Assembly (NCBI RefSeq): GCF_033958435.1
Contig: NC_134161.1
Location: 11,904,001-11,968,000 of the forward strand
Direction of reading: 5' to 3'
From: Carettochelys insculpta
Lineage: Eukaryota > Chordata > Testudines > Carettochelyidae
Length of the DNA: 64,000 bases
The notes below the pieces were generated by a model that did no database searches, had not been told where the DNA came from, and saw only the letters and a list, made by a program, of their open reading frames with translations. Within the stretch, counting starts at the first letter, position 1. Every line of letters begins with the position of its first letter. A program made the position numbers and the translations under genes. Of the stretch, positions 12,916 through 22,160 are shown piece by piece.

Positions 12916-13079
12916 AGTGTTCCCTCTAATTTTTTCCATCCCTGTGCACCAAGGCATGTGCTGATGTGCACCACCAATAGAAACATATGCTGTTGGCTGT
13001 GGGCACTCTGCTAATCAGCTGCATGGCACCTGAATCTCTCTTGGGCAGCTGCCCAAGTGCTCAGCTTACAGGGAACACT
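12916..13079 (+). repeat. MITE-like dispersed repeat, family A copy 2 (best preserved)
   Basis: It starts AGTGTTCCCTCTAATTTTTT and ends AGGGAACACT, a perfect 10-bp terminal inverted repeat. The interior matches the copies at 893, 25545, 25733 and 60181 (GTGCACCACCAATAGAAAC, GGGCACTCTGCTAATCAGCT). A short TIR element of ~164 bp with no open frame fits a non-autonomous DNA transposon. I could not define a target duplication. Confidence 0.75.
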
Positions 13080-13094
13080 GGTCAGTGGACTAGA

Positions 13095-13190
13095 TGGCCA
13101 TTGACCTCGGGTGTGCCACTTCACCTCCTTATGCCTCATTTTCCTGATCTGTAAAATGATGACAACAATACTAACGTCCTTTGAAACATC
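13095..13190 (+). repeat. MIR/CORE-SINE-like fragment
   Basis: It contains CACTTCACCTCCTTATGCCT and TTTTCCTGATCTGTAAAATG, the typical MIR core order (…CACTTAACCTCTCTGTGCCTCAG…CATCTGTAAAATG). Truncated at both ends by neighbouring repeats. Confidence 0.6.
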
Positions 13191-13347
13191 AGAGGGGTAG
13201 CAGTGTTAGTCTGGATCTGCAAAAGCAATGAGGGGTCCCGTGGCCCCTTACAGACTAACAGAAATGTGTGAGCACAAGCTTGCTGCATCTGATGAAGTGG
13301 GTCTTTGCCCATGAAAGCTTACGCTCACACATTTCTGTTAGCCTGTA
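13191..13347 (+). repeat. Foldback repeat, family B copy 2
   Basis: It begins CAGAGGGGTAGCAGTGTTAG and contains two inverted arms, CTTACAGACTAACAGAAATG and CATTTCTGTTAGCCTGTAAG, around the signature GATGAAGTGGGTCTTTGCCC shared with 8971-9459. The expected continuation after GTAAG is replaced at 13348 by the 68-bp block shared with 21129-21196. Confidence 0.7.
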
Positions 13348-13415
13348 AGCCACAGGGCTTCTTCAAAGGGACAGAGAGACAGATGAACTGGCCGTACCCA
13401 TATTGCTCATAAAAG
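13348..13415 (+). repeat. 68-bp block A, identical to 21129-21196
   Basis: The 68 bases from AGCCACAGGGCTTCTTC to CATATTGCTCATAAAAG are the same at both positions, read base by base. The parent element is unknown to me. Confidence 0.85.
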
Positions 13416-13651
13416 GATTAGAGAGGTTCAACCTGTAGTGAAATTATTATTTGAGCCTTTTTAGCCAACTTCCTAGGGAGGGAAAGGATGCATTTCTAGC
13501 AGGGCTGTCCCAACCGGTGCTGGTGCCCTATTCAGCCCAGCACTGGCATTTTATCCCCCTCCCGCAGCAGCTGCTCCACACTGGAATGGGGACGGGGGAG
13601 CATAGTTATGGGAAAGGTATTACCAACACTCTCAGACTGGACATCACTACT

Positions 13652-13755
13652 GCAATGGGGTCCAGTCAGGAACAGTTAGCAATGCAGGAGCAGGGCCGGT
13701 GGGAGGTGTGGGCTGGAGGAGCAGCAGATGGGCACGCACTCTGCCAGAGAGAAGC
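13652..13755 (+). repeat. ~104-bp block B, about 90% identical to 20889-20992
   Basis: Both copies share GCAGGGCCGGTGGGAGGTGT and GGGCAC…CTGCCAGAGAGAAGC. Relative to block A the order is reversed between the two loci: A then B here, B then A near 21 kb, all on the plus strand. Confidence 0.8.
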
Positions 13756-14103
13756 AGCACTTTTAAGAAGAAAGCACCCCTTTGTCTCCAGCCACCTGCT
13801 GTGCGGCTGCCCCCCGGCTTCATGACTCCTGTGACCCCGCACACACTGCTTGGTGAGCAGGGCTGGGGACTGCTGGAGTCCCAGCACTCAGATTATGGGG
13901 TGGAGGGGGAACATAAGAACATAAGAACATAAGAATGGCCATACTGGGTCAGACCAAAGGTCCATCAAGCCCAGCATCCCATCTGCCGACGGTGGCCAAT
14001 GCCAGGCGCCCCAGAGAAGGAGAACAGAAGACAAGTGATTTATCTCCTGCCATCCATCTCCTGCCCTTGTTATGAAGGCTAGGGCACCATACTTTATCCC
14101 TGG

Positions 14104-17001
14104 CTAATAGCCATTTATGGACCTGACCTGCAAAAATTTATCAAGCTCTTTTTTAAACCCTAATAGAGTCCTGGCCTTCACAGCCGCCTCGGGCAAGGAG
14201 TTCCACAGGTTGACTGTGCGCTGTGTGAAGAAAAATTTCCTTTTATTAGTTTTGAACCCACTACCCATCAATTTCATTTGGTGTCCCCTAGTTCTTGTAT
14301 TATGGGAAAAGGTAAATAATTTTTCTATATTCACTTTCTCCACACCATTCATGATTTTATATACCTCTATCATATCGCCCCTCAATCGCCTCTTTTCCAA
14401 ACTGAAAAGTCCCAGTCTCTCTAGCCTCTCCCCATATGGGACCCTTTCCAAGCCCCTAATCATCTTAGTCGCCCTTTTCTGAACCTTTTCTAATGCCAAT
14501 ATATCTTTTTTGAGGTGAGGAGACCACATCTGCACGCAGTACTCGAGATGTGGGCGTACCATAGTTTTATATAGGGGAAGTATGATATCTTTTGTCTTAT
14601 TATCGATCCCTCTTTTAATAATTCCTAACATCCTATTTGCCTTACTAACTGCCGCTGCACACTGCGTGGATGTCTTCAGAGAACTATCCACTATAACTCC
14701 AAGATCCCTTTCCTGATCTGTCGTAGCTAAATTTGACCCCATCATGTAGTACGTGTAATTTGGGTTATTTTTTCCAACATGCATTACCTTACACTTACCC
14801 ACATTAAATTTCATTTGCCATTTTGCTGCCCAATCACTCAGTTTGCTGAGATCTTTTTGTAGTTCTTCACAATCCCTTTTGGTTTTGACTGTCCTGAACA
14901 ACTTGGTGTCATCTGCAAACTTTGCCACCTCACTGCTTACCTCATTTTCCAGATCATTGATGAACAAGTTGAACAGGATCGGTCCCAGGACTGAGCCCTG
15001 GGGAACACCACTAGTTACCCCCCTCCATTGTGAAAATTTACCATTTATTCCCACCCTTTGTTTTCTGTCTTTTAACCAATTCCCGATCCATGAAAGGACC
15101 TTTCCTCCTATCCCATGACCACCTAATTTACATAAAAGCCTTTGGTGTGGGACCGTGTCAAAGGCTTTCTGGAAATCTAGGTATATTATGTCCACTGGGT
15201 GCCCCTTGTCCGCATGTTTATTAACCCCTTCAAAGAATTCTAATAGATTAGACAGACACGACTTCCCTCTGCAGAAACCATGCTGACTTTTGCCCAACAA
15301 TTCGTGCTCTTCTATGTGCCTTGCAATTTTACTCTTTACTAGTGTTTCTACTAATTTGCCTGGTACTGATGTTAAACTTATCGGTCTATAATTGCCAGGA
15401 TCTCCTCTAGAGCCTTTTTTAAATATTGGTGTTATATTGGCCGTCTTCCAGTCATTTGGTACCAAAGTGGATTTAAAGGATAGGTTACAAACCACTGTTA
15501 ATAACTCCGCAATTTCACATTTGAGTTCTTTCAGAACCCTTGGGTGAATGCCATCTGGTCCTGGAGACTTGTTACTATTCAGCTTATCAATTAATTCCAA
15601 AACCTCCTCTAATGTCACTTCAATCTGAGTGAGTTCCTCAGATTTGTCGCCTAAAAAGGCTGGCTCAGATTTAGGAACCTCTGTAACATCTTCAGCCGTG
15701 AAGACTGAAGCAAAGAAATCATTTAATCGCTCCGCAATGGCACTGTCTTCCTTGATCGCTCCTTTTATATCTTTATCATCCAAGGGCCCCACTGCTTTTT
15801 TAGCAGGCTTCCTGCTTCTAATGTATTTAAAAAACATTTTACTATTGTTTTTTGAATTTTTGGCTAGCTGTTCCTCAAACTCTTTTTTGGCTTTTCTTAC
15901 TACATTATGACAGTTAATTTGGGAGTGTTTATGTTCCTTTCTATTTTCCTCACTAGGATTTGACTTCCACTTTTTAAAAGCTGCCCTTTTCTCTCTCACT
16001 GCCTTTTTAACATGGCTGTTTAGCCATGGTGGTTCTTTGTTAGGTCTCTTACTGTGTTTTTTTATTTGGGGTATACATTTAAGTTGGGCCTCTAGTATGG
16101 TGTCTTTAAACAGTTTCCATGCAGCTTCCAGGGATTTTAGTTTAATTACTCTACCTTTTAGTTTCTGTTTAACTAGCTTCCTCATTTTAGTGTAATTCCC
16201 CTTTTTGAAATTAAATGCCAGAGTGTTTGACCGCTGCGGTGTTCTTCCCAACACAGGAATATTAAAAGTTATTATATTGTGGTCACTATTTCCAAGCGGT
16301 CCAGTAACAGTTACCTCTTGGACCAGATCCTGCGTTCCAGTCAAGACTAGATCGAGAATCGACTCTCCCCTTGTGGGTTCCTGTACTAGCTGCTCCAAGA
16401 AGCAGTCATTTAAGGCATCAAGAAATTTAATCTCTGAATCCCGTCCTGAGGTGACATGCACCCAATCAATATGGGGATAATTGAAATCTCCTATTATTAC
16501 TGTGTTTTTTATTTTGATAGCCTCTCTAATCTCCCTTAACATTTCAGCATCACTATCACTGTCCTGGTTAGGTGGTCGGTAATATATTCCTAATGCCATA
16601 TTCATATTAGAGGAATGAATTGTTATCCATAATGATTCTATGGAACATTTTGATTCCTTTAGGATTTTTACTTCATTTGATTCTATATTATCCTTCACAT
16701 ATAGTACCACTCCGCCACCCGCACGACCTGTTCTGTCTTTCCGATATAATTTATATCCCGGTATGATAGTGTCCCACTGATTGTCCTCATTCCACCATGT
16801 TTCTGAGATGCCTATTATGTCAACTTCCTCCTTTGATATGAGGTACTCCAGTTCACCCATCTTATTAGACAGACTCCTAGCATTAGTGTAAAAGCATGTT
16901 AGAAAACTACCACTATTTATATGTCCGCCTTTCACAGACGTGGTGGATTTTTTTATGCACGATTGTTTCACATCTGATCTTGCCCATATATTATTTCCCA
17001 C
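14104..17001 (-). CDS. CR1 ORF2 polyprotein (AP endonuclease + reverse transcriptase)
   Basis: An uninterrupted 965-residue ORF2. The N-terminal apurinic-like endonuclease has NARSL (N40), GISETWW (E67), [10 protein letters not shown] (171-180) and SDH (239-241). The reverse transcriptase (about 470-760) has [31 protein letters not shown] (603-615 region), [11 protein letters not shown] (664-673) and the catalytic FADD (695-698), where CR1 uses F in place of Y. The CR1-type C-terminal region ends in [13 protein letters not shown]. The first listed codon, at 17001, is GTG and probably not a genuine start: the same frame is open for 38 more codons up to the slippery site at 17121-17115, with no ATG. 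The first in-frame ATG is codon 48, after the endonuclease Asn motif. Translation by -1 frameshifting from ORF1 fits this best; non-AUG initiation is the alternative. All catalytic residues are present, so it could be active. Confidence 0.92.
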   Translation of the reverse strand: MGNNIWARSDVKQSCIKKSTTSVKGGHINSGSFLTCFYTNARSLSNKMGELEYLISKEEVDIIGISETWWNEDNQWDTIIPGYKLYRKDRTGRAGGGVVLYVKDNIESNEVKILKESKCSIESLWITIHSSNMNMALGIYYRPPNQDSDSDAEMLREIREAIKIKNTVIIGDFNYPHIDWVHVTSGRDSEIKFLDALNDCFLEQLVQEPTRGESILDLVLTGTQDLVQEVTVTGPLGNSDHNIITFNIPVLGRTPQRSNTLAFNFKKGNYTKMRKLVKQKLKGRVIKLKSLEAAWKLFKDTILEAQLKCIPQIKKHSKRPNKEPPWLNSHVKKAVREKRAAFKKWKSNPSEENRKEHKHSQINCHNVVRKAKKEFEEQLAKNSKNNSKMFFKYIRSRKPAKKAVGPLDDKDIKGAIKEDSAIAERLNDFFASVFTAEDVTEVPKSEPAFLGDKSEELTQIEVTLEEVLELIDKLNSNKSPGPDGIHPRVLKELKCEIAELLTVVCNLSFKSTLVPNDWKTANITPIFKKGSRGDPGNYRPISLTSVPGKLVETLVKSKIARHIEEHELLGKSQHGFCRGKSCLSNLLEFFEGVNKHADKGHPVDIIYLDFQKAFDTVPHQRLLCKLGGHGIGGKVLSWIGNWLKDRKQRVGINGKFSQWRGVTSGVPQGSVLGPILFNLFINDLENEVSSEVAKFADDTKLFRTVKTKRDCEELQKDLSKLSDWAAKWQMKFNVGKCKVMHVGKNNPNYTYYMMGSNLATTDQERDLGVIVDSSLKTSTQCAAAVSKANRMLGIIKRGIDNKTKDIILPLYKTMVRPHLEYCVQMWSPHLKKDILALEKVQKRATKMIRGLERVPYGERLERLGLFSLEKRRLRGDMIEVYKIMNGVEKVNIEKLFTFSHNTRTRGHQMKLMGSGFKTNKRKFFFTQRTVNLWNSLPEAAVKARTLLGFKKELDKFLQVRSINGY

Positions 17002-17111
17002 GTTCCCTATCTGACTAACTTCTAGGGAATCCCTGTCTATGGAGCCTCGTGTAAGAGAAGTCTCCGTCCGATCCAGGTGCTCCCCCGCACCAATCGGCTT
17101 TCCCCCACCTC

Positions 17112-18035
17112 TTAGTTTAAAAACTGCTCTATGTCCTTTTTAATGTTTAATGCCAGCAGTCTGGATCCACCTTGATTTAGGTGGAGCCCATCCTTCCTGT
17201 ATAGGCTCCCCCTACCCCAAAAGTGTCCCCAGTTCCTAATAAATCTAAACCCCTCTTCCCTACACCATCGTCTCATCCACGCATTGAGACTCTGAAGTTC
17301 TGCCTGTCTATCTGGCCCTGCGCGTGGAACTGGAAGCATTTCAGAGAATGCCACCAAAGATGTTCTGGATTTCAGTCTCCTTCCTAGTAACCTAAATTTG
17401 GCCTCCAGAACATCTCTTCTACCCTTCCCTATGTCATTGGTACCAACATGTACCACGACGACCGGCTCCTCCCCAGCACTGCCCATAAGTCTGTCTAGAT
17501 GCCTCGAGAGATCCGCAACCTTCGCACCAGGCAGGCAAGTCACCATACGGTTCTCCCGGTCATCACAAACCCAACTATCTATATTTCTAATGATGGAATC
17601 CCCCACTACTAAAACCTGCTTCTTCCTAACAGCTGGCGCTCCCTCCCCCGGAGAAGTATCCTCGGCACGAGAGGATACAACATCACCCTCTGGAAGGAGG
17701 GTCCCAACTACGGGATGGTTTCCCTCTGCTCCCCTTGACTGCTCTCCTTCCCTGAGCCATTCATCCTCCGTAACAGCCTCAGGACTGTCAGATTGGAGGT
17801 GGGACAGCCCTACTATGTCCCGGAAAGTCTCATCCACAAACACCTCTGCCTTCCTTAGCTCCTCCAGTTCAGCCACCCTGGCCTCCAAAGCACGCACTCG
17901 GTCTCTGAGGGCCAGGAGCTCCTTGCATCGAGCGCACACATACGCCACCCGCCCACAGGGTAGGTAGTCATACATACTGCACTCGACACAATAAACAGGA
18001 TAGCCCCCACTCTGCTGCTGGGCTTCTGCCTCCAT
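17112..18035 (-). CDS. CR1 ORF1 protein (zinc-binding cysteines, coiled coil, SGNH esterase)
   Basis: A complete 307-residue ORF1. Its ATG has G at -3 and G at +4, a good Kozak context. Residues 16-37 carry CxxC (C16, C19) and CxxC (C34, C37) pairs plus C27, resembling a small zinc-binding module. Residues 39-65 are heptad-rich ([20 protein letters not shown]) and likely form a coiled coil for self-association. An acidic, Ser/Pro-rich linker follows (about 75-135). The C-terminal part is an SGNH-hydrolase/esterase domain: VVGDSIIR with Ser147, HVGTND at 196-201, and DGLHLN with Asp282 and His285, so all catalytic positions look present. Esterase-type ORF1 proteins are known in CR1 and L2-clade LINEs; they bind nucleic acid and are presumed to package element RNA. 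The last codons, TTT TTA AAC TAA, contain the slippery heptamer described separately. Confidence 0.9.
   Translation of the reverse strand: MEAEAQQQSGGYPVYCVECSMYDYLPCGRVAYVCARCKELLALRDRVRALEARVAELEELRKAEVFVDETFRDIVGLSHLQSDSPEAVTEDEWLREGEQSRGAEGNHPVVGTLLPEGDVVSSRAEDTSPGEGAPAVRKKQVLVVGDSIIRNIDSWVCDDRENRMVTCLPGAKVADLSRHLDRLMGSAGEEPVVVVHVGTNDIGKGRRDVLEAKFRLLGRRLKSRTSLVAFSEMLPVPRAGPDRQAELQSLNAWMRRWCREEGFRFIRNWGHFWGRGSLYRKDGLHLNQGGSRLLALNIKKDIEQFLN
17115..17121 (-). promoter_or_regulatory. Candidate -1 ribosomal frameshift heptamer (T TTA AAC) at the end of CR1 ORF1
   Basis: On the minus strand ORF1 reads TTT TTA AAC TAA. The heptamer T TTA AAC has the canonical X XXY YYZ form and sits in the correct zero-frame register, directly before the TAA stop. 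Slipping back one base gives TTT AAA CTA AGA, the ORF2 frame, which is then open to 14104. A possible hairpin lies downstream: CGAT (17096-17093) and GGTGC (17091-17087) pair with GCACC (17080-17076) and ATCG (17072-17069). It starts 18 nt after the heptamer, farther than the usual 5-9 nt, so its role is uncertain. Confidence 0.6.
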
Positions 18036-18158
18036 TTCCTACTCTAGTTATATACGAGGGTTAATTAAATGTTTCAGATAGAGGTTGTTATAAAGGATTT
18101 AGTTTAAGGGCAACAGAAGTAAGTCACTGGCTCCCTCCAAGCTCCCCCTCTCAACTCC

Positions 18159-18239
18159 CCTCTCCAAACTCCCTCCTGTTAGCACGCACCCTGTTTGCCA
18201 GCACCCAGTCGCAAAGCTCCCTGGTCGCTTACTAGCAGG
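18159..18239 (-). repeat. CR1 5' UTR repeat block, inner copy
   Basis: An 81-bp block nearly identical to 18517-18596 (one extra A and one substitution), offset by about 358 bp. It contains TAGCACGCACCCTGTTTGCC on the plus strand. The pair resembles monomer-type promoter repeats in 5' UTRs of other LINEs. Confidence 0.8.
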
Positions 18240-18516
18240 GTTTAAGTGCTCAGCCTCCCTGATAGCTCCTCCCTCTGCCTACAGCTCAGCCAATCAGCAC
18301 ACGGTGTTTCAATTCAAACCTAATCAGCTTCCAACTGCCTGCCTGCCTGCCTGAGCACACGGCCTTTCAAACAAACAAACACACACTCAGCTCAGCACTC
18401 CAAACAAACAAACTCCAAACTCCAAACAAACACACAAGCCCAAAACCTCCAAATATAAGCAGCCACTTACCCCAAGGTGCTTTAGTTTGCTCCTTCCTTC
18501 TCCTCCTCCAGGAGAG

Positions 18517-18596
18517 CCTCTCCAAACTCCCTCCTGTTAGCACGCACCCTGTTTGCCAGCACCCGGTCGCAAGCTCCCTGGTCGCTTACTAGCAGG
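18517..18596 (-). repeat. CR1 5' UTR repeat block, outer copy at the 5' end
   Basis: The second copy of the 80-bp block. Similarity to the inner copy stops at AGCAGG (18596), and unrelated sequence follows, so I place the CR1 5' end here. Confidence 0.75.
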
Positions 18597-18907
18597 AAGC
18601 TGATGGGGTTGTCAGAACACCAGCACTGAACTTGTGGGGGTGGGGTAAGGCAATGGAGTTGCTGGAGCCCATAAGCAGCACACAGCTGAATAGGGCACAG
18701 TGACATTTGGATCAGGTGGGCGCCCTGAATGTCAAGGTGCTCTATGTGGCTGCATGTTTGGCATGTCAGTAGGGATGGCCCTGGTTTCCAGTGATGGTTC
18801 TGATTTGGATTCATCTCAGAGACTGAGCCCAATCCAATACCCTGCTTCGGCGTGTCCTCCCACCCCAACGCTGGGGAAGTCCACAGCCCACTGTGGACTC
18901 TGCAGCT

Positions 18908-19006
18908 AGCAGTAGGCATCCTTCAGTCTGCATAGACTATGGATCGCGCCCTTTAAAGTTTCAGTTGAGGACTTCATTTACAGCATCGATTGTGACTATG
19001 AAGACT
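18908..19006 (+). repeat. Dispersed repeat, family E copy 1
   Basis: About 98 bp, nearly identical (about five substitutions) to 49088-49186, including AGGCATCCTTCAGTCTGCAT and GGATCGCGCCCTTTAAAGTT. The family is not recognised with confidence. Confidence 0.75.
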
Positions 19007-20584
19007 TTGCAGCTAGCTTATGCCATAACCAAGGGGTGGCCCCTAAACCCCAGATGGGAGCAGTCCAGGCTAGAAATCCACACCCTGTGTTGCAAGCTAC
19101 AGGCTAAAATAATAATGTGCAGCATGTGGTGCAAAGAAGCAGAAGAGAATAGTACAGTACAGAGTCTTCTCCTGGCAAACCGAAGGGTGATTTGCCCTTG
19201 GCAACAGTCATCAGTCCCTATTTTAGCATTAGAAATAAATTGGTCAGCTGGAGCTCGATGAAATTCAATCCCAGAACCTCACTGATCCAGGAGCCAGTAG
19301 CTGAAGAGGAGATGGTGGGGGTAGGGGAAAGAGAGGGCGTAGATGCACATGGTTCAGGGTAAGGAGTGAGAGAAGTGATTGGGGTGAATGAGGGATAGAT
19401 GAATGTATGGGGATGAACAGAGAAAGATGAGCTGGATGGGGGAGATAGGGTGGATGGATATGTTGATGCAAAAATAAACTAGCTACCCATGTATTTGTAT
19501 CTGTTGCTCTGCATTCTTACAATCCCATCTATGCTGCAGGAACCAAGAATCTGTTTTACTTAATATTATGGTAGGGAATTCTCCCAGCAATGCGCGAAAT
19601 ACCATCCAGTGCAAGTAGAAATAGGACAACTTTCAAAACACCTGAATTACCCACCCAGTTTCTGAGATCCCCACCCAGACAGCAGTGAAAAGGGCGCTGA
19701 ATAAGAGCTCTGCATAAACTTTAAAGTTTGTCTCTCGCCAACAGAAGCTGGTCCACCTGGATGCTCTCTCACCCACCTTGTCTCTTTAAAAGCCTGGCAG
19801 CAGCACAGCTACACTGCAAACAGGGTGAGAGGCGGGGGCTTGTCACAGCTACATCCACTGCACGTTGAACACATAATGACTCCCTCCCACCATCCTCCTT
19901 GACTGCGGTACTTCTGGGCCATATCTGTTTCATCCTCAGAGGCCTGGGAGCTGATGATGACTCTGTTAATCCCCTTGTGAAATGTCACCACACGGGACTG
20001 AGTTGAAAAGTGTAGAGACCGAGCGCAAGTGAAAGTTGCAACACTGCTCCTTGTTAATACAAAGTTGTCAAACCCATCACCTAGAAAGGCTGGATGTCTT
20101 TATTAGATTCCTTTATCTCCCTCTGAGATCGGAGGGACACGACTGGATGATTCTCAGTGGAGATGTCATCACACAGAAACTAATTAAAGGCAGTGCAGGA
20201 AGTCGGGCCCGGCGCACTCGGGAGAACAAAATGCATTAGCAACCGGAGTCAAGAAAAATATTACAAGTGAACTTTAGATCAGAAAGGGCAAGCTGGGGAT
20301 TTGACAATAGCTCTCTCCCCATTCCTGTTCCCCTACTGCCCATCTCCTGACGTCTGGCTCCCGGCGGGAGTGAGTCCACTGGGATGCTGGTGACCGTCTG
20401 ACACCAGCTGCAGCAGCCCGCATCTTCCCACCTCAGGGTGGGCACCAAAAATGAAAGATTTTGACTGCCTATTTCAGATGGCAACTGCTGGGAATGGTGA
20501 TCATGATTTGCACTTGCCCTTCACAGCAAAAAACCATCACAGTCATTTAGCCACATTCGTCAGTGGCAGGGAATGGATAAGCAA

Positions 20585-20785
20585 TGGTTAGACCACTAGT
20601 CAGAGACATGCGTTTTGTTCCTTGCTCTGCCACAGATTTCCCACTGTGACCTTGGGCAAATCACTTAGCTTTTCTGTGCCTCAGTTCTCTGCCTGTGCAA
20701 TCGTGGCATGAACATGACCCTGCTTCTAGTGTTGTTGTGAGGATACTATGTTGAAGACTGGGAGGTGCTCAGATGTTACATTAAT
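20585..20785 (+). repeat. MIR/CORE-SINE-like element
   Basis: It has a tRNA-like head (GGTTAGACCACTAGTCAGAG), GTGACCTTGGGCAAATCACT, CTGTGCCTCAGTTCTCTGCC and the tail GAGGTGCTCAGATGTTAC. This is one of the more complete SINE-like copies in the window. Confidence 0.7.
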
Positions 20786-20888
20786 GGACCCAGATAAGCA
20801 CACAAACAAGTCAGTGTGTTGGGTATTATTACAGCATTGTGTGGGTAGTGAGGCTCTGTGATGTCCAGCCTCCATCCTGCAATTACAC

Positions 20889-20992
20889 GCAATGGGATCC
20901 AGTCCAGAAGAGTTAGCAGTGCAGGTGCAGGGCCGGTGGGAGGTGTGGGCTAGAGAAGCAGCAGGTGGGCACACACACTGCCAGAGAGAAGC
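20889..20992 (+). repeat. Block B, copy 2
   Basis: About 90% identical to 13652-13755; here it precedes block A rather than following it. Confidence 0.8.
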
Positions 20993-21128
20993 TCCGAGAC
21001 ACCTGCCGTCAATGGTCAGCCGCATACCTTGAAGGACAAGCACATGAAATGAACACCAAGCATCATGTTCAGTTCATCTATGGACCTCTTCTGCTCTTCT
21101 GCTGCCATTTGTTCCTAAGGAACCAGAG

Positions 21129-21196
21129 AGCCACAGGGCTTCTTCAAAGGGACAGAGAGACAGATGAACTGGCCGTACCCATATTGCTCATAAAAG
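21129..21196 (+). repeat. Block A, copy 2 (identical to 13348-13415)
   Basis: A 68-bp exact match to the copy at 13348-13415. Flanking sequences differ at once on both sides. Confidence 0.85.
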
Positions 21197-21454
21197 AACC
21201 TGTATGAACAAATGAACTAAGGCAGCTCTTTCAAGGATAAATCAGGTACTCTAATGCAGCTAGCATCTTGAGTGAACATAGGGCAGAGTCTTATGTGAAG
21301 TACTGGTTAAATTATGCTGTTTAAATTACATGTCTATTTTTGGTAGCTGGTTGTGTTTTTATGATCTATCTAGAGGCTTATACTGACCAAGACAGAAATA
21401 AATCTCCTTTTCAGTAAGCACACACTATACTCTTGCATGTTTCTTCCTATTTTT

Positions 21455-21475
21455 TCTCTCTCTCTCTCTCTCTCA
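21455..21475. repeat. (CT)n microsatellite
   Basis: About 20 bp of pure CT dinucleotide repeat. Confidence 0.9.
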
Positions 21476-21894
21476 TATTTCCCCCTGACTCAAGGACAGA
21501 ATAAGTGTTTATTGTGATGCTTCCCATACTGACACTGAGCTAATACTAAGAGCTGGATGGAATGTGCCAGAGAAAGAAGGAAGTTCATAAGACTCAAGGC
21601 AGGATTGCTGAGCAATGTGACATGTCTTCTTCTCTCTCTTGGCGATCACTCAATAACAAGTCGGACATCTTCATATCACCCTCTTATTGGTGAGTCCATT
21701 GAGGCTGATCCTCCCAATTCTGCAACTGCAGATCTTATCACAGAAGAGACAGGGGTTGGTAGCTGGTGGAGGCAGATGAGGCAGGTGGGGTGTAATGTGA
21801 GCAGATGCCAGTCAGTTGATGGTCAAAAGCCAGTGAGCTTCATAGTTTAATGCAAAACCAATGGACGTTCCAAAGTCTGGATGAATTTCAATTT

Positions 21895-22160
21895 CTATCT
21901 ACATACCTATAAATGGTCTCCTCCTCTCCCCACATACTATATCCCATACTGCTTTAGTCTTTCACCTACCCACTTATCTGCCCACTTACCTACTATACTT
22001 GCCTATCATATTTACTGCTCTACACATCTAAGGCTACATGTCTTCATCTATATACTATATCTAGATACATACCTACCAACCACATCTATCTATCTATCAA
22101 TCTATCTATCTACTTCTCCCTCTACTAACTATTCTTATTCAACTATCTACCTTCCTACCT
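21895..22160. repeat. Degenerate (TATC)n-rich pyrimidine tract
   Basis: Many imperfect CTAC/CTAT/ATCT units, densest at 22083-22115 (ATCTATCTATCTATCAATCT). The plus-strand open frame here encodes low-complexity Tyr/Thr/Ser-rich sequence and is an artefact of the repeat. Confidence 0.75.

Larger units (their letters stand above)
13909..18596 (-). mobile_element. Full-length CR1 non-LTR retrotransposon with intact ORF1 and ORF2
   Basis: This 4.69-kb element lies on the minus strand, in the same sense as NTM. Its order is 5' UTR (18596-18036), ORF1 (18035-17112), ORF2 (frame open from 17115, stop at 14104), a ~195-bp 3' UTR and three perfect copies of the octamer TTATGTTC at the 3' end (13932-13909), the CR1 hallmark in place of poly(A). 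The 3' UTR has the familiar CR1 signature, seen on the plus strand as GGCCATACTGGGTCAGACCA. CR1 elements move by target-primed reverse transcription: the ORF2 endonuclease nicks the target and the reverse transcriptase copies the RNA from its 3' end. Most CR1 copies are 5'-truncated, so a complete copy with no stop or frameshift in either frame implies a young insertion. The 5' boundary is placed where the duplicated 80-bp block ends and is the least certain point. I found no convincing target duplication, which is usual for CR1. Confidence 0.93.

Noticed and set aside
14117..17967. Plus-strand open frames across the CR1 (for example 15629-15910 and 17398-17967)
   Set aside because: They are antisense to intact CR1 ORF2 and ORF1 and have no independent support.
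13881..18650. Similar sequences CCAGCACT...GGGGTGG on both sides of the CR1 as a target-site duplication
   Set aside because: The match is imperfect and does not abut the element ends (it starts over 20 bp outside on the right), and CR1 usually makes no clear duplication.
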